Under the pieces are notes generated by a model. That model did not search any database. It saw only the letters and a program-made list of their open reading frames with translations, and was not told where the DNA came from. The position numbers and the translations under genes were made by a program. Shown here one piece after another: positions 6,644-15,937 of a DNA stretch of 64,000 nt (position 1 is the first letter of the stretch; each line of letters opens with the position of its first letter). The stretch is from JBBRHH01 sp963788015 (GTDB taxonomy: Bacteria > Planctomycetota > Phycisphaerae > Tepidisphaerales > Tepidisphaeraceae): positions 806,001 through 870,000 of the forward strand of contig CAWBEY010000012.1 of assembly GCA_963788015.1 (NCBI GenBank), in the 5' to 3' direction.

Positions 6644-6784
6644 ATGTCTTCTACTTTGATTGAGTCTAATGGGCGGCGGATTGGGTGGCGGGAGTGGCTG
6701 CATGAGTGGGTTCTTGTGCATGCGGGGATGTGGGTGGGAGGCGCGCGGTTTGTGTGGGGAAGGATGTGGCGTTTGCGTATTTAA
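6644..6784 (+). CDS. 46-residue tryptophan-rich mini-protein
   Basis: A short open frame from ATG 6644 to TAA, preceded by AGAAGAAGGG. It has seven tryptophans in 46 residues (GWREWLHEWVLVHAGMW, FVWGRMWRLRI) and could form an amphipathic membrane-surface helix. It follows the same strand and G-rich bias as the two upstream small genes. It may equally be a chance frame. The stretch 6785-6904 after it shows nothing recognisable. Confidence 0.35.
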   Translation: MSSTLIESNGRRIGWREWLHEWVLVHAGMWVGGARFVWGRMWRLRI

Positions 6785-6904
6785 TGGCCGCTTATATCGA
6801 GCCAGGGCGGGATTTGGTGGTGTGCCGCCTTCTTTTTTTCCCGGGCGTTGGCAGTGGCCCCCGGCACCTCATGGCCGCCCGGCCATGGATCAACATGCCG
6901 CCAA

Positions 6905-7205
6905 TCAACCTTGACCGGCTTGCGCATGCAGGCTCAAACCCAGCGCCGCTACGACCTTCAGAATCGTGTCAAAGGTCGGTGTGCGCCTCCCCTGACAACG
7001 ATTTGTAAAGGCTCTCTCGAGATAGTCCCGAATCCCGCGCGACCTGCGCCATCCCCTTGGCACGCGCAATATCTCCAAGTGCTTTGGCGATGAAGGACGC
7101 ATCGCCGTTAGCGTCGGCAAGACACGCTTCCAGATAGGCCGCCATCTCTTTTGGAGTTCGAAGATGTTCGGCCACGTCGTAACGAGAGGTCAAGATTTTA
7201 GCCAT
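6905..7205 (-). CDS. HigA-type antitoxin, addiction-module HTH protein (frameshifted)
   Basis: The N-terminal frame from ATG 7205 carries SRYDVAEHLRTPKEMAAYLE and the helix-turn-helix MAQVARDSGLSRESLYKSLS. This is the pattern of the small antidote family found downstream of HigB/RelE-like killers. A one- or two-base shift near 6985 is needed to join RRTPTFDTILKVVAALGL, the conserved C-terminal helix, giving a normal length of about 100 residues. It neutralises the toxin and normally represses the operon. It starts three bases after the toxin's stop; this toxin-first order is typical of the family. As sequenced the antitoxin would be truncated after the recognition helix, which a cell with a live toxin would not survive, so a sequencing indel is likely. 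Confidence 0.8.
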
Positions 7206-7208
7206 TTT

Positions 7209-7506
7209 CTACTCCAAAATATTTCGCGCCATGCAAACGGCATTTCGTATGTCCCTCGCCTGTGAACGCTTGTCTCCACCTGCTAGGAGAATGATCAATC
7301 CAATGCCGCGTCTTTTAAAATAGACCCGATAGCCGGGCCCATGATCGATCCGCAATTCCCACACGCCTTCACCAACCGATTTGGAGTCACCATAGTTCCC
7401 AGCTATCAGGCGTTGGATCCTGGCCTGAACCCGCGCCCTCGCACGGACATCCCGCAAGCCATCCAGCCACCGCGCAAAAAAGCTCCGTCTTGCGAACCTC
7501 AATCAT
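7209..7506 (-). CDS. HigB/RelE-type toxin (addiction-module killer protein)
   Basis: About 97 residues matching the killer half of the family: FFARWLDGLRDVRARARVQA, GNYGDSKSVGEGVWELRID, GPGYRVYFKRRG and LLAGGDKRSQARDI. Such RelE-fold toxins cleave ribosome-bound mRNA. The expected N-terminus MIEVRKTE is encoded from ATG 7506 but is one base out of frame with the rest at an A6 run (7486-7491 region), a probable homopolymer miscall. Alternatively translation starts at TTG 7502 in the main frame. It lies directly upstream of its antitoxin. Confidence 0.8.
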
Positions 7507-7754
7507 CTGGCCGAATCGTATCCAACTGGATACACACAGTCAAACCCGTCCAACCTTCCCCTCCCCCCGTCTTCCTCTCCTGGCCGCTGTGGCAACTCGC
7601 TTCAAACGAATTTTTTATGCCGGATTCATCCCGCACCGGCCGAGCCCAAACACATTTATGCGCATTGCAGTCGTCCGAACCGTGCTCCCCCCGCCAATCC
7701 CTTACCTCTCCCCCACTGGCACGCGTGCTGCTCCCCACTGGCGGAGAACCAGCC

Positions 7755-8575
7755 ATGCCCAAGCCTTTCCTCCGCATCGGCCAGATCGTTCCAAGCTCCA
7801 ACACCACGATGGAAACGGAAATCCCGGCCATGTTCCGTGCCCGTGAATCCGTTGCGCCCGAACGCTTCACCTTCCACTCCAGCCGCATGCGCATGATGCA
7901 CGTGACCAAGGAAGAACTCGAAGCGATGGACCATGATTCTGACCGCTGTGCGCTCGAACTGTCCGACGCCCGCGTTGATGTTCTTGGCTACGCCTGTCTG
8001 GTCGCCATTATGAGCATGGGAAACGGCTATCACCGTGAATCTGAATCGCGCCTCCACCGCGCACCGTGGACAATGGCGGCGCGGCCCCCGTCGTCACCAG
8101 CGCCGGCGCCCTGGTGCATGGCCTGCACACACTCGGTGCTCGCAACATCGCCCTGATCGCCCCCTACATGAAGCCGCTGACCCAGCTTGTCGTTGATTAC
8201 ATCGAGGCCGAAGGCTTCCATGTTCAGGACCACATCGCATTGGAAATCTGCGACAATCTGGAAGTTGGCGCACGCGATCCGATGGCGTTGGTCGATATCG
8301 CCAAACAGGTGAATGTCCACGGAGCCGACGCCCTGGTTCTTTCCGCCTGCGTCCAGATGCCCTCGCTGCCCGCAATCCAGGTTGTGGAAGACAAGCTTGG
8401 CCTCCCGGTCGTCTCCGCCGCCGTCTGCACGACCTTTCAGATGCTTCAGAAGCTTGGCCTCGAGCCGCGCGTCCCGGGGGCCGGCGCTCTTCTCTCAGGC
8501 CGATATCCAGCCGCGCCTGAGCGGCAGGAGTCGCGCTTCAAGACTGAATATGCCACGACCCAGGCCGCAATGTGA
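7755..8575 (+). CDS. maleate cis-trans isomerase (Asp/Glu racemase superfamily), frameshifted
   Basis: Predicted to convert maleate to fumarate by a two-cysteine mechanism. The N-terminal frame has LRIGQIVPSSNTTMETEIP and the first catalytic cysteine in VLGYACLVAIMSMG. The second frame has PVVTSAGALVHGL, the second cysteine in LSACVQMPSLPA, and the C-terminal CTTFQMLQKLGLEP with PGAGALLSGRY. Both halves fit the family end to end at about 273 residues. They are joined by one missing base near 8063 (expected HRATVDNGG). Start ATG 7755 is preceded by GGAGAA. The MFS carrier downstream suggests use of an imported dicarboxylate or aromatic breakdown product. No function was recognised in 7507-7754. 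Confidence 0.85.
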
Positions 8576-8756
8576 TTTCGCAACAGACTCGAAAGGACCC
8601 ACATGCGCCCCACCGAAAAATTCAACCCGCCTTCCGACCGCCTGGATGGCCGGAACCCTGCCGCCAGTGATCGCGCCAGGATTTTTTCTGAATCCATCAC
8701 CTCGCCCCCCGCCGCCGGCCCGGATTGGTCAGGCGGCCGCAGTCCCGACATTGCAC

Positions 8757-10109
8757 GTGCCGGACTCACCGCGCCCGCCGCGACCTCCCTGCCCGAAACT
8801 TCTGAGCGAATACGATCGCCCCACGGCCAAGCACTACCAGATATTCTTCCTGGCCTGGGCCGGCTGGATGTTCGACTTTTATGATCTGCTTCTCTACACG
8901 TTCCTCCTCCGCCACATCGGCCGCGACCTCCATCTCAGCCGCGTCGAGCTGGGCTATGCCTTTGGCGCTTCCTTGGCCGCGACTGCGGTGGGCGGCGTCA
9001 TATTTGGCATTCTGGCTGACAAAATTGGCCGAAAGAAAGTGCTCCTCTTCACCATCCTGACCTTCTCCGTCGGCACCTTTCTCTGCGGATTTGCCGGCAC
9101 GTTCGCCTCCCTTCTGGTCTATCGCATCATCACTGGGCTTGGAGTTGGCGGCGAGTGGGCGACCGGCCAATCGTTTGTTGCCGAAACATTCCCGCCCAAA
9201 GTTCGAGGCCGCTTTGGCTCCTTCATCCAAACCGGGGCTCCACTGGGCATTGCCATCGCCTCCATTGTCGGCGGCTTCCTCGAACCGCACATCGGCTGGC
9301 GCAACTGCTTCCTGGTCTCGGTGATCCCCGCGCTGATCGTCGCCTTCCTCGTCCTGGTCCTTCTCCCGGAGTCCGATCTCTGGCTACGGCGACGCAATCA
9401 AGGCCGCACCGCTCGCACCAGCGGCTCTGGCGCGGCGGAAGGCGGTTCTCTCCTGCCCAATGAAACACCAGTCCAGTCCGAAGGTTTCGCCAGCCTCTTC
9501 GTGGGCCGTCATCGCCGTATGTTCTTCCTGGCCCTCATGCTCGCTCTCTTTGATCTCTCCGCCTACTGGTTTACGTATTCGTGGCTCCCGGATTATCTCC
9601 AGGAAGAACGCCATTTCGCACAGAGCAAGTCGGCCGTCTGGATGCTCATCATGCAAGGCGGCGGTTTCCTGGGCTACATCACCTTCGGCTTGGTTGCCGA
9701 CGTCATTGGCCGCCGCCCTGCGTACTCCATCTATGGCGTGCTCTGGGCCGCGGGGTTGATCATGTTCACCCTCCTCTGGGACCGCGTTGGCGGCAACGCA
9801 ACCGTCATCCTCGCCTGCATGTTTCTCGTTGGCGTTGGCACCGGTATGTTCGGCGGCTATGGGCCGCTCTTCGCGGAAATTTTCCCGACCGGAATCCGCA
9901 ACACCGCGATGGGCGCGGCCTTTAACCTTGCCCGCGGCGTGCAATTCTTCACGCCTGTCATCATCGCCGTTATCGCGCGCCATTACGGTCTGGCCGGCGG
10001 CATTTCACTTGCGGCATTTTTCGCCGTGCTTTGTGGGGCGTGGGTATGGCTTTTCCCCGAAACCCGTGGCCGGCGTCTAACTGAAATGGAGTTTGTCTCG
10101 CCGCATTAA
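8757..10109 (+). CDS. MFS transporter (metabolite:proton symporter type)
   Basis: About 450 residues with roughly twelve membrane helices. The first begins FFLAWAGWMFDFYDLLLYTF, where the DFYD acidic motif is typical of aromatic-acid/sugar-acid:H+ symporters. The A-loop motif GILADKIGRKKVLL follows helix 2, VYRIITGLGVGGEWATG lies in helix 4, and a second GLVADVIGRRPAY repeat opens the C-terminal half. A long cytoplasmic loop after helix 6 is rich in Arg, Gly and Ser. The start is uncertain: GTG 8757 gives a short natural N-terminus, whereas ATG 8603 in another frame would need an indel. It probably imports the substrate of the upstream isomerase; that link is inference from position. Confidence 0.85.
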   Translation: MPDSPRPPRPPCPKLLSEYDRPTAKHYQIFFLAWAGWMFDFYDLLLYTFLLRHIGRDLHLSRVELGYAFGASLAATAVGGVIFGILADKIGRKKVLLFTILTFSVGTFLCGFAGTFASLLVYRIITGLGVGGEWATGQSFVAETFPPKVRGRFGSFIQTGAPLGIAIASIVGGFLEPHIGWRNCFLVSVIPALIVAFLVLVLLPESDLWLRRRNQGRTARTSGSGAAEGGSLLPNETPVQSEGFASLFVGRHRRMFFLALMLALFDLSAYWFTYSWLPDYLQEERHFAQSKSAVWMLIMQGGGFLGYITFGLVADVIGRRPAYSIYGVLWAAGLIMFTLLWDRVGGNATVILACMFLVGVGTGMFGGYGPLFAEIFPTGIRNTAMGAAFNLARGVQFFTPVIIAVIARHYGLAGGISLAAFFAVLCGAWVWLFPETRGRRLTEMEFVSPH

Positions 10110-10799
10110 TTACTGCCGAATTGCATCCAGGGCCCGCATCAACTGCTTGGCCACTTTTACCTTTCGCGCATCGCGTTGATTTTCTGGCAGCTTCAGTTCT
10201 TCCTCCACGTACCGCTGCAAATAGGGCCGACCCTCCTGCCGCCCCACCCCGGCATACGTCTGGCCTAGATTGAACAGCGCATCCAGGTTGGGCGGGTTGG
10301 CCGATGATGCAGCCTTTAACGCTGTGAGGATCTGATTATCGAACTTCCCCCCCTCGTTCTTGCTCGCCAGCGCAGCGGCCAAATCCGCGTACACCACGCC
10401 CGTGCCCGCCGGGGACATCTGGGCGGCTTTGGCGTACAGCGCCTGTCCGGCGTCAAAGTTGTTTCGCAAAATCTCCAGATGCCCGCTGATCATCACAAAC
10501 GCCGAGTCATTGGGCGCCAGCCGCGCTGCTTCCTTGATCTGCGTCTGGGCCTCCTCGAGCTTGTTGTCGTTCATCAGGCTCACCGCCAGCGCCGCATGCG
10601 CCCGCGGCTCGTCAGGGCGAATCTTCAGTGCTTCCCGATATTTCGCCGCCGCCGCCCCGTGGTCGTGCTGCGCCTCCAAGGCCCGTCCCTGCTGAAGGAG
10701 CGCCTCGACCGGATCCGCCTGCGTTGCCGGGCCGGCCGCATCCAGATACTGCACCGTCCCTGTAGCCAGCGCCGCCAGAAAGACGACCACCCGAAACAT
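10110..10799 (-). CDS. exported TPR-repeat protein
   Basis: 229 residues with an N-terminal signal segment (MFRVVVFLAALATGTVQYLDA) and three to four tetratricopeptide repeats. Examples are GRALEAQHDHGAAAAKYREA, HAALAVSLMNDNKLEEAQTQ and AFVMISGHLEILRNNFDAG. It ends with a basic helix (RDARKVKVAKQLMRALDAI). TPRs mediate protein contacts, and the location would be periplasmic. Its stop codon abuts that of the convergent MFS gene with no intergenic space. No partner is indicated by neighbours. Confidence 0.8.
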   Translation of the reverse strand: MFRVVVFLAALATGTVQYLDAAGPATQADPVEALLQQGRALEAQHDHGAAAAKYREALKIRPDEPRAHAALAVSLMNDNKLEEAQTQIKEAARLAPNDSAFVMISGHLEILRNNFDAGQALYAKAAQMSPAGTGVVYADLAAALASKNEGGKFDNQILTALKAASSANPPNLDALFNLGQTYAGVGRQEGRPYLQRYVEEELKLPENQRDARKVKVAKQLMRALDAIRQ

Positions 10800-10904
10800 G
10801 GTTACTCCGTTATAAAATTTGCCGGCCCGCGCGTCGTCCGAGTCGCCGCCGTGGCCGGAGCAGGCGGTTGTTTATACACTAGCGCGCTCAGTTTCGCTGA
10901 CCCG

Positions 10905-11504
10905 ATGGAGATTTTGAAGATGGCGCTCTCGCAGGCATTGTCGGTTGGATTGAAAGAATGGGCCTCCGTCTGCCAGGCCCTCGCCTCCGGGCGGCAGATG
11001 CTCCTGCTTCGCAAGGGCGGCATTTATGAAGCCGCGGGCGAATTTGAAGTCGAGCACGATCAGTTCCTCCTCTTCCCGACCTACCTCCATCAAAACCTGA
11101 AGATGCTCAAAGCGGCCGAGCACGCCGATTTCCAGCCTGCCACCGCCGAGCCCGCACAAATCTCTATCAGCGCCGCCGGCCGCGTCACTGACATCATCCC
11201 CCTCCGAAGCCGCACGCAGATGGACGCCCTCGACGACCAGCACATCTGGGCCCCGCCCCTGATTGACATGCGCTTCAACTACCGACCCGAAAACCCCCTC
11301 TATCTCCTGCTGGTCCGGGGCTATCGTCTGCCGCAACCAATCCTCATCGACAACACCCCCGCGTACGCCGGCTGCAAAAGCTGGGTGCCTCTTGAACAAC
11401 CCGTCCCCATGACCGGCGCAATTCCCGCCATCGATGACGAAACCTTCGACAACCGGCGACGCCAGATCCGCGCCCGCCTCACATCTGCTCTCGCAGAAAC
11501 CTGA
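10905..11504 (+). CDS. DUF1802 family protein
   Basis: A 199-residue protein of the DUF1802 family, whose function is unknown. Characteristic are LKEWASVCQALASGRQMLLL near the start, KGGIYEAAGEFEVEHDQFLLFPTY and the C-terminal RPENPLYLLLVRGYRL. ATG 10905 is chosen; a second ATG at 10920 is possible and would lose five residues. The last 26 bases overlap the 3' end of the convergent inositol-monophosphatase-family gene, so both are probably translated from opposed transcripts without a terminator between them. It is divergent from the TPR gene, with a 105-base gap that must hold both promoters. Confidence 0.8.
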   Translation: MEILKMALSQALSVGLKEWASVCQALASGRQMLLLRKGGIYEAAGEFEVEHDQFLLFPTYLHQNLKMLKAAEHADFQPATAEPAQISISAAGRVTDIIPLRSRTQMDALDDQHIWAPPLIDMRFNYRPENPLYLLLVRGYRLPQPILIDNTPAYAGCKSWVPLEQPVPMTGAIPAIDDETFDNRRRQIRARLTSALAET

Positions 11505-12468
11505 TCACCAGAGGCTCGATGCGATTATGCAGCGTTTCATTGGCGTATCCCGCCCACGACAGCGCCGTCGTCACGTCGAGCGGGCCGTCGAGCTTGCTGC
11601 CAAGGCCATCGGTAATGATCACCCCTGCTTCCTCCGCGATCAGTTGCGTGCAGGCATCGTACGGATGAACGCACAACCCTTCCGGCTGCTTTTGAATCCT
11701 GTAAAACAGCGACCGCAAGTCGGCATTGAACCGATCGTGGCCCATGATCAGCTCATAGAACTGCCCGCCGGTCGAGATATATTGATCCTCGAACACCGTC
11801 GCCCGCGTGACATCGGCCGGGCCGATCAGCTGCGCCACCAGATACTCCATCAGCTGCGAAGCCAGCACCTTTGTGCCTGGGAAGAAGTTGGACACCATTG
11901 CAAACCCATGGTCGATATTGTCGGAGCAACTTGGCCGGATCGCCAAAGGTTCGCCCCGCCCCGTCTCCAGATCATCCCGCACACAATGCGCCCCCTGCCC
12001 TTTCACCGCCCACAGCACATCCGCGCGCCCCATCTTCGACGTGGGCAGTTCGCTCATCACCGCGACTTCAATATCCGATAGCCGCGTTTCATCTCCCTTG
12101 TTCGGCGCAACCCCCGCCAGCGCCCACGCGGGGCGTTTGTCGTACATCAGCCCGCGCGTGCCATCCACGGGATCAAAGATCACCCGCACCGGCGTATCCG
12201 CCGCCTTAGCGCCTTTTGGAAATACCCGTCCCGTCTCCGGCTCCAGTCCCTCCGCGATCACCACCATCGGCAGCGTTTTGCCCCACTCCTCGCAAAATTC
12301 CTCCAGCACAGGCTCAATGAGCATGTCCAGCTGATAGATCGTGTCGGCCGACGATGCACGGCTGACCAGGTGGAGGTTTGCCTCGTCCCGCGCTTTGACA
12401 ATGGTGTCCCGGATTCGCCTTTGGAGTTCCCTCAGCTTCAAAACAATCGCATCGGTGTTGGAGAGCAT
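11479..12468 (-). CDS. inositol monophosphatase family protein
   Basis: 329 residues of the Mg-dependent, lithium-sensitive phosphatase fold. The metal-binding motif appears as VIFDPVDGTRGL (about residue 97 onward), with the upstream acidic residue in MVVIAEGLEPETG. The second motif, equivalent to WD..a..liv.eAGG, is CVHPYDACTQLIAEEAGVII. Members dephosphorylate inositol phosphates, 3'-phosphoadenosine phosphates or fructose-bisphosphate. The longer insert between the motifs (GRADVLWAVKGQGAHCVRDD and following) is not typical of SuhB, so the substrate is uncertain. The gene is followed by an overlap with DUF1802 and preceded by a TSUP permease gene on the same strand, 51 bases upstream. Confidence 0.8.
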   Translation of the reverse strand: MLSNTDAIVLKLRELQRRIRDTIVKARDEANLHLVSRASSADTIYQLDMLIEPVLEEFCEEWGKTLPMVVIAEGLEPETGRVFPKGAKAADTPVRVIFDPVDGTRGLMYDKRPAWALAGVAPNKGDETRLSDIEVAVMSELPTSKMGRADVLWAVKGQGAHCVRDDLETGRGEPLAIRPSCSDNIDHGFAMVSNFFPGTKVLASQLMEYLVAQLIGPADVTRATVFEDQYISTGGQFYELIMGHDRFNADLRSLFYRIQKQPEGLCVHPYDACTQLIAEEAGVIITDGLGSKLDGPLDVTTALSWAGYANETLHNRIEPLVIRFLREQM

Positions 12469-12519
12469 GTTCCTGTTCTAATGCCGCGCTGTCCGCTTGG
12501 GGAGGCGGATAACCGAACC

Positions 12520-13284
12520 TCACCCATAAGCCTGCCAGAAATAAAGCCCGGTCATGGCCAAGCCTATCGCGAGGATCAGCAGCCGCAGCGCCTCCTGCGG
12601 CACCCTGCGGGCGATGGCCATGCCCCAGAATCCGCCCACCGAAGAGGCGATGGCCATGATCAGCACGAACATCCAACTGATGTTCGGCGCAAAGAGGAAG
12701 ATGACGGCCGCCACGCCGTTGATGAGCGTCACCAGAAACACCTTCAAGCCGTTCATCTGATGCAGATTGTCCAAGCCCGCAAACGAGAGCCCCGCCAGCG
12801 TCAGCACGCCCACCCCCGCCCCGAAATAGCCACCATAGACCGCCACCAGCAGTTGAATCACGCCCACCAGGATCAGCCACTTCAACGATTGATCCCCATG
12901 CTGACGGCCCGCCCACCGTGCGATTTGTCGGCTGAAAGCAAAGAGGATGGTGGCAAAGAGGAGCAGCCACGGAAGCACCAGTTTGAATGCCTGCTGACTG
13001 GTGACCAGCAGCAATATCGCCCCGGCGATCCCGCCGATCGAGCTGATGATCATGTACATGAGGAGCATGCGGCGCGGGATTGTGCGGAACTCGTCCTTGG
13101 CGGCCACCACCGACGCCGCCGATCCAGGCCACAAGCCGATCGTGCTGGTCATGTTGGCGACCCAACCGCTCAGACCGCCCGGCCCGGTGAGCACCGGGAA
13201 GGTAAGGAATGTTCCACCGCCGGCAATCGCATTCATCGCGCCCGCTATGAATGCGATGAAGCCAACAAACGTGTAGATCATCAT
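12520..13284 (-). CDS. TSUP (TauE/SafE) family membrane permease
   Basis: 254 residues with about eight hydrophobic helices. The two internally related halves each carry the family's small-residue motif: FIAGAMNAIAGGGTFLTFPV at the N-terminus and VYGGYFGAGVGVLTLAGL in the middle. TSUP proteins move anionic organo-sulfur compounds such as sulfite, sulfoacetate or taurine across the inner membrane. ATG 13284 is preferred over an upstream GTG at 13293. It probably shares a transcript with the downstream phosphatase-family gene. No sulfur-metabolism gene is nearby, so the substrate is open. Confidence 0.85.
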   Translation of the reverse strand: MMIYTFVGFIAFIAGAMNAIAGGGTFLTFPVLTGPGGLSGWVANMTSTIGLWPGSAASVVAAKDEFRTIPRRMLLMYMIISSIGGIAGAILLLVTSQQAFKLVLPWLLLFATILFAFSRQIARWAGRQHGDQSLKWLILVGVIQLLVAVYGGYFGAGVGVLTLAGLSFAGLDNLHQMNGLKVFLVTLINGVAAVIFLFAPNISWMFVLIMAIASSVGGFWGMAIARRVPQEALRLLILAIGLAMTGLYFWQAYG

Positions 13285-13380
13285 GCAGCGCACACTCTAC
13301 CGCTTGCACGGCTGCACGCCAACGCTCCTTCGCCCGCCGCGCATATTGACATGCCCCCCGCCGTGGCGACAAAAGGGTTC

Positions 13381-14190
13381 ATGCAAACCGATCTGCCGCT
13401 TTCGCGCGGGCCATTCTTCGTGATCGCCGGCCCCTGCGTCATCGAATCACCCGAACTGTGCATGACCATCGCCCGCCATGTCAAAGGCGTCTGCGACCGC
13501 CTCGGCCTCTCGTACGTCTTCAAAGCCAGCTTCGACAAGGCCAACCGTTCCAGCGCCTCCAGCTTTCGCGGCCTGGGGATCGACGCCGGCCTTGAGGTGC
13601 TGGCCGGCATTAAGCGCGACTTAGGACTGCCGCTCCTGACTGACGTTCACGAGCCGGCCCAGGCAGCGGCCGTCGGAGAAGTGGTCGACATCCTCCAGGT
13701 TCCCGCCTTCCTCGCGCGGCAGACTGACTTACTCGTCGCCTGCGGCGCCACCGGCCGAGCCGTTAACGTCAAGAAGGGACAGTTCATGGCCCCTCAGGAA
13801 ATGGGCAACGCCGTTGAGAAAGTTCGCAACGCCGGCGGCCGGCAGGTGATGCTCACCGAGCGCGGCACCTTTTTCGGCTATAACCGACTGGTCAACGACT
13901 TCACGGCATTGGCGGTCATGAAATCCTTTGGCTGCCCCGTCATCTTCGACATCACGCATTCCACGCAACAACCCGCCGGCCTGGGAAACGCCAGCGGCGG
14001 CAACCCGCAGTTCGCCCCCCTGCTGGCCCGCGCCGCCATCGCCACTGGAGCGGTTGATGGTTTATTTCTGGAGTGCCATCCCGATCCAAAAAATGCCAAG
14101 AGCGATGCCGCCACCATGCTGGATTTGCGCGATGTGGAAGAACTGCTCACCCAGTGCAAACAGATCGCCGACATCGTCCGGGAGCGATAA
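13381..14190 (+). CDS. kdsA: 3-deoxy-8-phosphooctulonate synthase
   Basis: Condenses phosphoenolpyruvate with arabinose-5-phosphate to make KDO-8-phosphate, the first step to the KDO sugar of lipopolysaccharide core. About 269 residues, the family length. Visible features are FFVIAGPCVIES at the start, FKASFDKANRSS for PEP/A5P binding, LLTDVHEPAQA, VKKGQFMAPQEM, LTERGTFFGYN and VIFDITHSTQQPAG, with FLECHPDP near the end. The cysteine in AGPC marks the metal-dependent class rather than the E. coli-type non-metal class (Asn there). ATG 13381 fits the family better than ATG 13351. moaC starts two bases after the stop. Confidence 0.92.
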   Translation: MQTDLPLSRGPFFVIAGPCVIESPELCMTIARHVKGVCDRLGLSYVFKASFDKANRSSASSFRGLGIDAGLEVLAGIKRDLGLPLLTDVHEPAQAAAVGEVVDILQVPAFLARQTDLLVACGATGRAVNVKKGQFMAPQEMGNAVEKVRNAGGRQVMLTERGTFFGYNRLVNDFTALAVMKSFGCPVIFDITHSTQQPAGLGNASGGNPQFAPLLARAAIATGAVDGLFLECHPDPKNAKSDAATMLDLRDVEELLTQCKQIADIVRER

Positions 14191-14192
14191 CC

Positions 14193-14671
<479 letters not shown>

Positions 14672-14675
<4 letters not shown>

Positions 14676-15454
14676 AGAGTTCGGGTTAAGCCACCATCGA
14701 TGTCAATGATCGCACCCTGTAAATATGCGCTACGCTCGCTGGCCAGGAACGCCACGGCATCGGCGATTTCTTCCGGCCGTCCGAAGCGCGTGATGCCCAT
14801 CTCCCGCGTCATCCGTCTCGCGGCCTCATCGTGGGTAATCCCCTTGTCTTCTGCCACCTTCGCAATGCGCACTTTCAAACGCTCTGTCATGATCGACCCA
14901 GGATTGATGGCGTTGACCCGCACGCCGTCGGTGATGCCCCGGTCGGCCAAGGTTTTCGTGAGGTTCAGCATGGCCGCGTTAACCGCGCCGCCGATGGTGA
15001 ATTCTGCACTGCCGGTCCGCCCGCCGACGCCGGCGATGTTGACGATTGACCCGCCGTTGGCGACGAGGTGGCTCCACGCGGCCCGACAGAGGCGCACCGC
15101 TCCGAAAAACTTCAGCGCGAATCCGTCCGCCCAGTCTTCTTCCGTCAGCGCCAGAAAGTCCCCCCGTTTGGTTGCGCCGGCATTGTTGACCACCAGATCA
15201 ATCCGCCCGAATTTTTGCACCGCCGCCCGCACCAGTTCATCTGGCGCGGCCGGCCTGCTCAGATCGAGGGCGTGAGCGAGTGCCTGTCCGCCGTGCCGGG
15301 CAATGTGCGCCGCCACCTCGTTCAGGCGGTCGGCGCTTCTGGCCGCCAGCGCCACGGCCATTCCTTCCTCCGCCAACCGCCGCGCGATCGCTTCCCCGAT
15401 GCCCCTGCTCGCCCCGGTGACCAGCGCGACCTTGCCTGTCAGGTTGAGCTCCAT
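14672..15454 (-). CDS. SDR-family oxidoreductase lacking the catalytic Tyr/Lys
   Basis: 260 residues with a clear Rossmann NAD(P) site (TGASRGIGEAIARRLAE), the NNAG motif and DVRVNAINPG-type C-terminal blocks. Where classical SDRs have Ser followed by YxxxK, the sequence reads VGGRTGSAEFTIGGAVNAAM: no tyrosine occurs and the lysine position is asparagine. It may therefore be a binding or regulatory SDR, or use another acid/base. ATG 15454 (MELNLTGKVALV) is chosen because the frame upstream has no SDR similarity. The frame is uninterrupted, so the substitution is not caused by an indel. Confidence 0.82.
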
Positions 15455-15547
15455 GGACTTCAAGATAATGCACCCTCCGAGAGATGCCATCCCTGTTAAT
15501 CCGGCGCAGCGATTGCATCCTGTCGTGCCTCTTATGAAGGAGTCGTG

Positions 15548-15868
15548 ATGCGGATTCAAATGATCTATGCGAGCGGCGTGATCTGTTTTGGCTTCTGGTT
15601 CGCCGGCGGTTGCAGCGACAGCAATTACGCTGCCCGAAAACAGGCCGACGAAACCACCCCCATGCTGTATCGAAACGTACCCGAGGGAGACACACCCTCC
15701 CGCAACCCGGCGATGAACAACTCCGGCACCGGCGGCCAGGATCGCGAAGGCGAACGCACGGGCCTGTTAAACTTCGACAAAGGACGCTCGGACGTCGGCA
15801 CGGTTGGCAAGCCCGGCGAGGCCCCGCCCAATCCGCCGGTTGTTCCCCCCGCCGCTCCCAAGCCATAA
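15548..15868 (+). CDS. putative small lipoprotein
   Basis: 106 residues with signal peptide MRIQMIYASGVICFGFW and a lipobox-like FAGGC, so it is probably lipid-anchored at Cys22. The mature part is low-complexity, rich in Pro, Gly, Asn and charged residues (PGEAPPNPPVVPPAAPKP at the end), and likely disordered. Start ATG 15548 follows AAGGAG. It is divergent from the SDR gene. The function is unknown. Confidence 0.6.
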   Translation: MRIQMIYASGVICFGFWFAGGCSDSNYAARKQADETTPMLYRNVPEGDTPSRNPAMNNSGTGGQDREGERTGLLNFDKGRSDVGTVGKPGEAPPNPPVVPPAAPKP

Positions 15869-15937
15869 ATTTTTGCAAGTGACACACGCAGCAACAAACC
15901 CGCTATGCTTGATGAAATTGCAACAGGAGATCGCACG

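Noticed and set aside
12314..13372. 352-codon minus-strand frame overlapping the TSUP permease
   Set aside because: It is a shadow in another frame of the same strand; the permease frame has proper membrane helices and the small-residue motifs.
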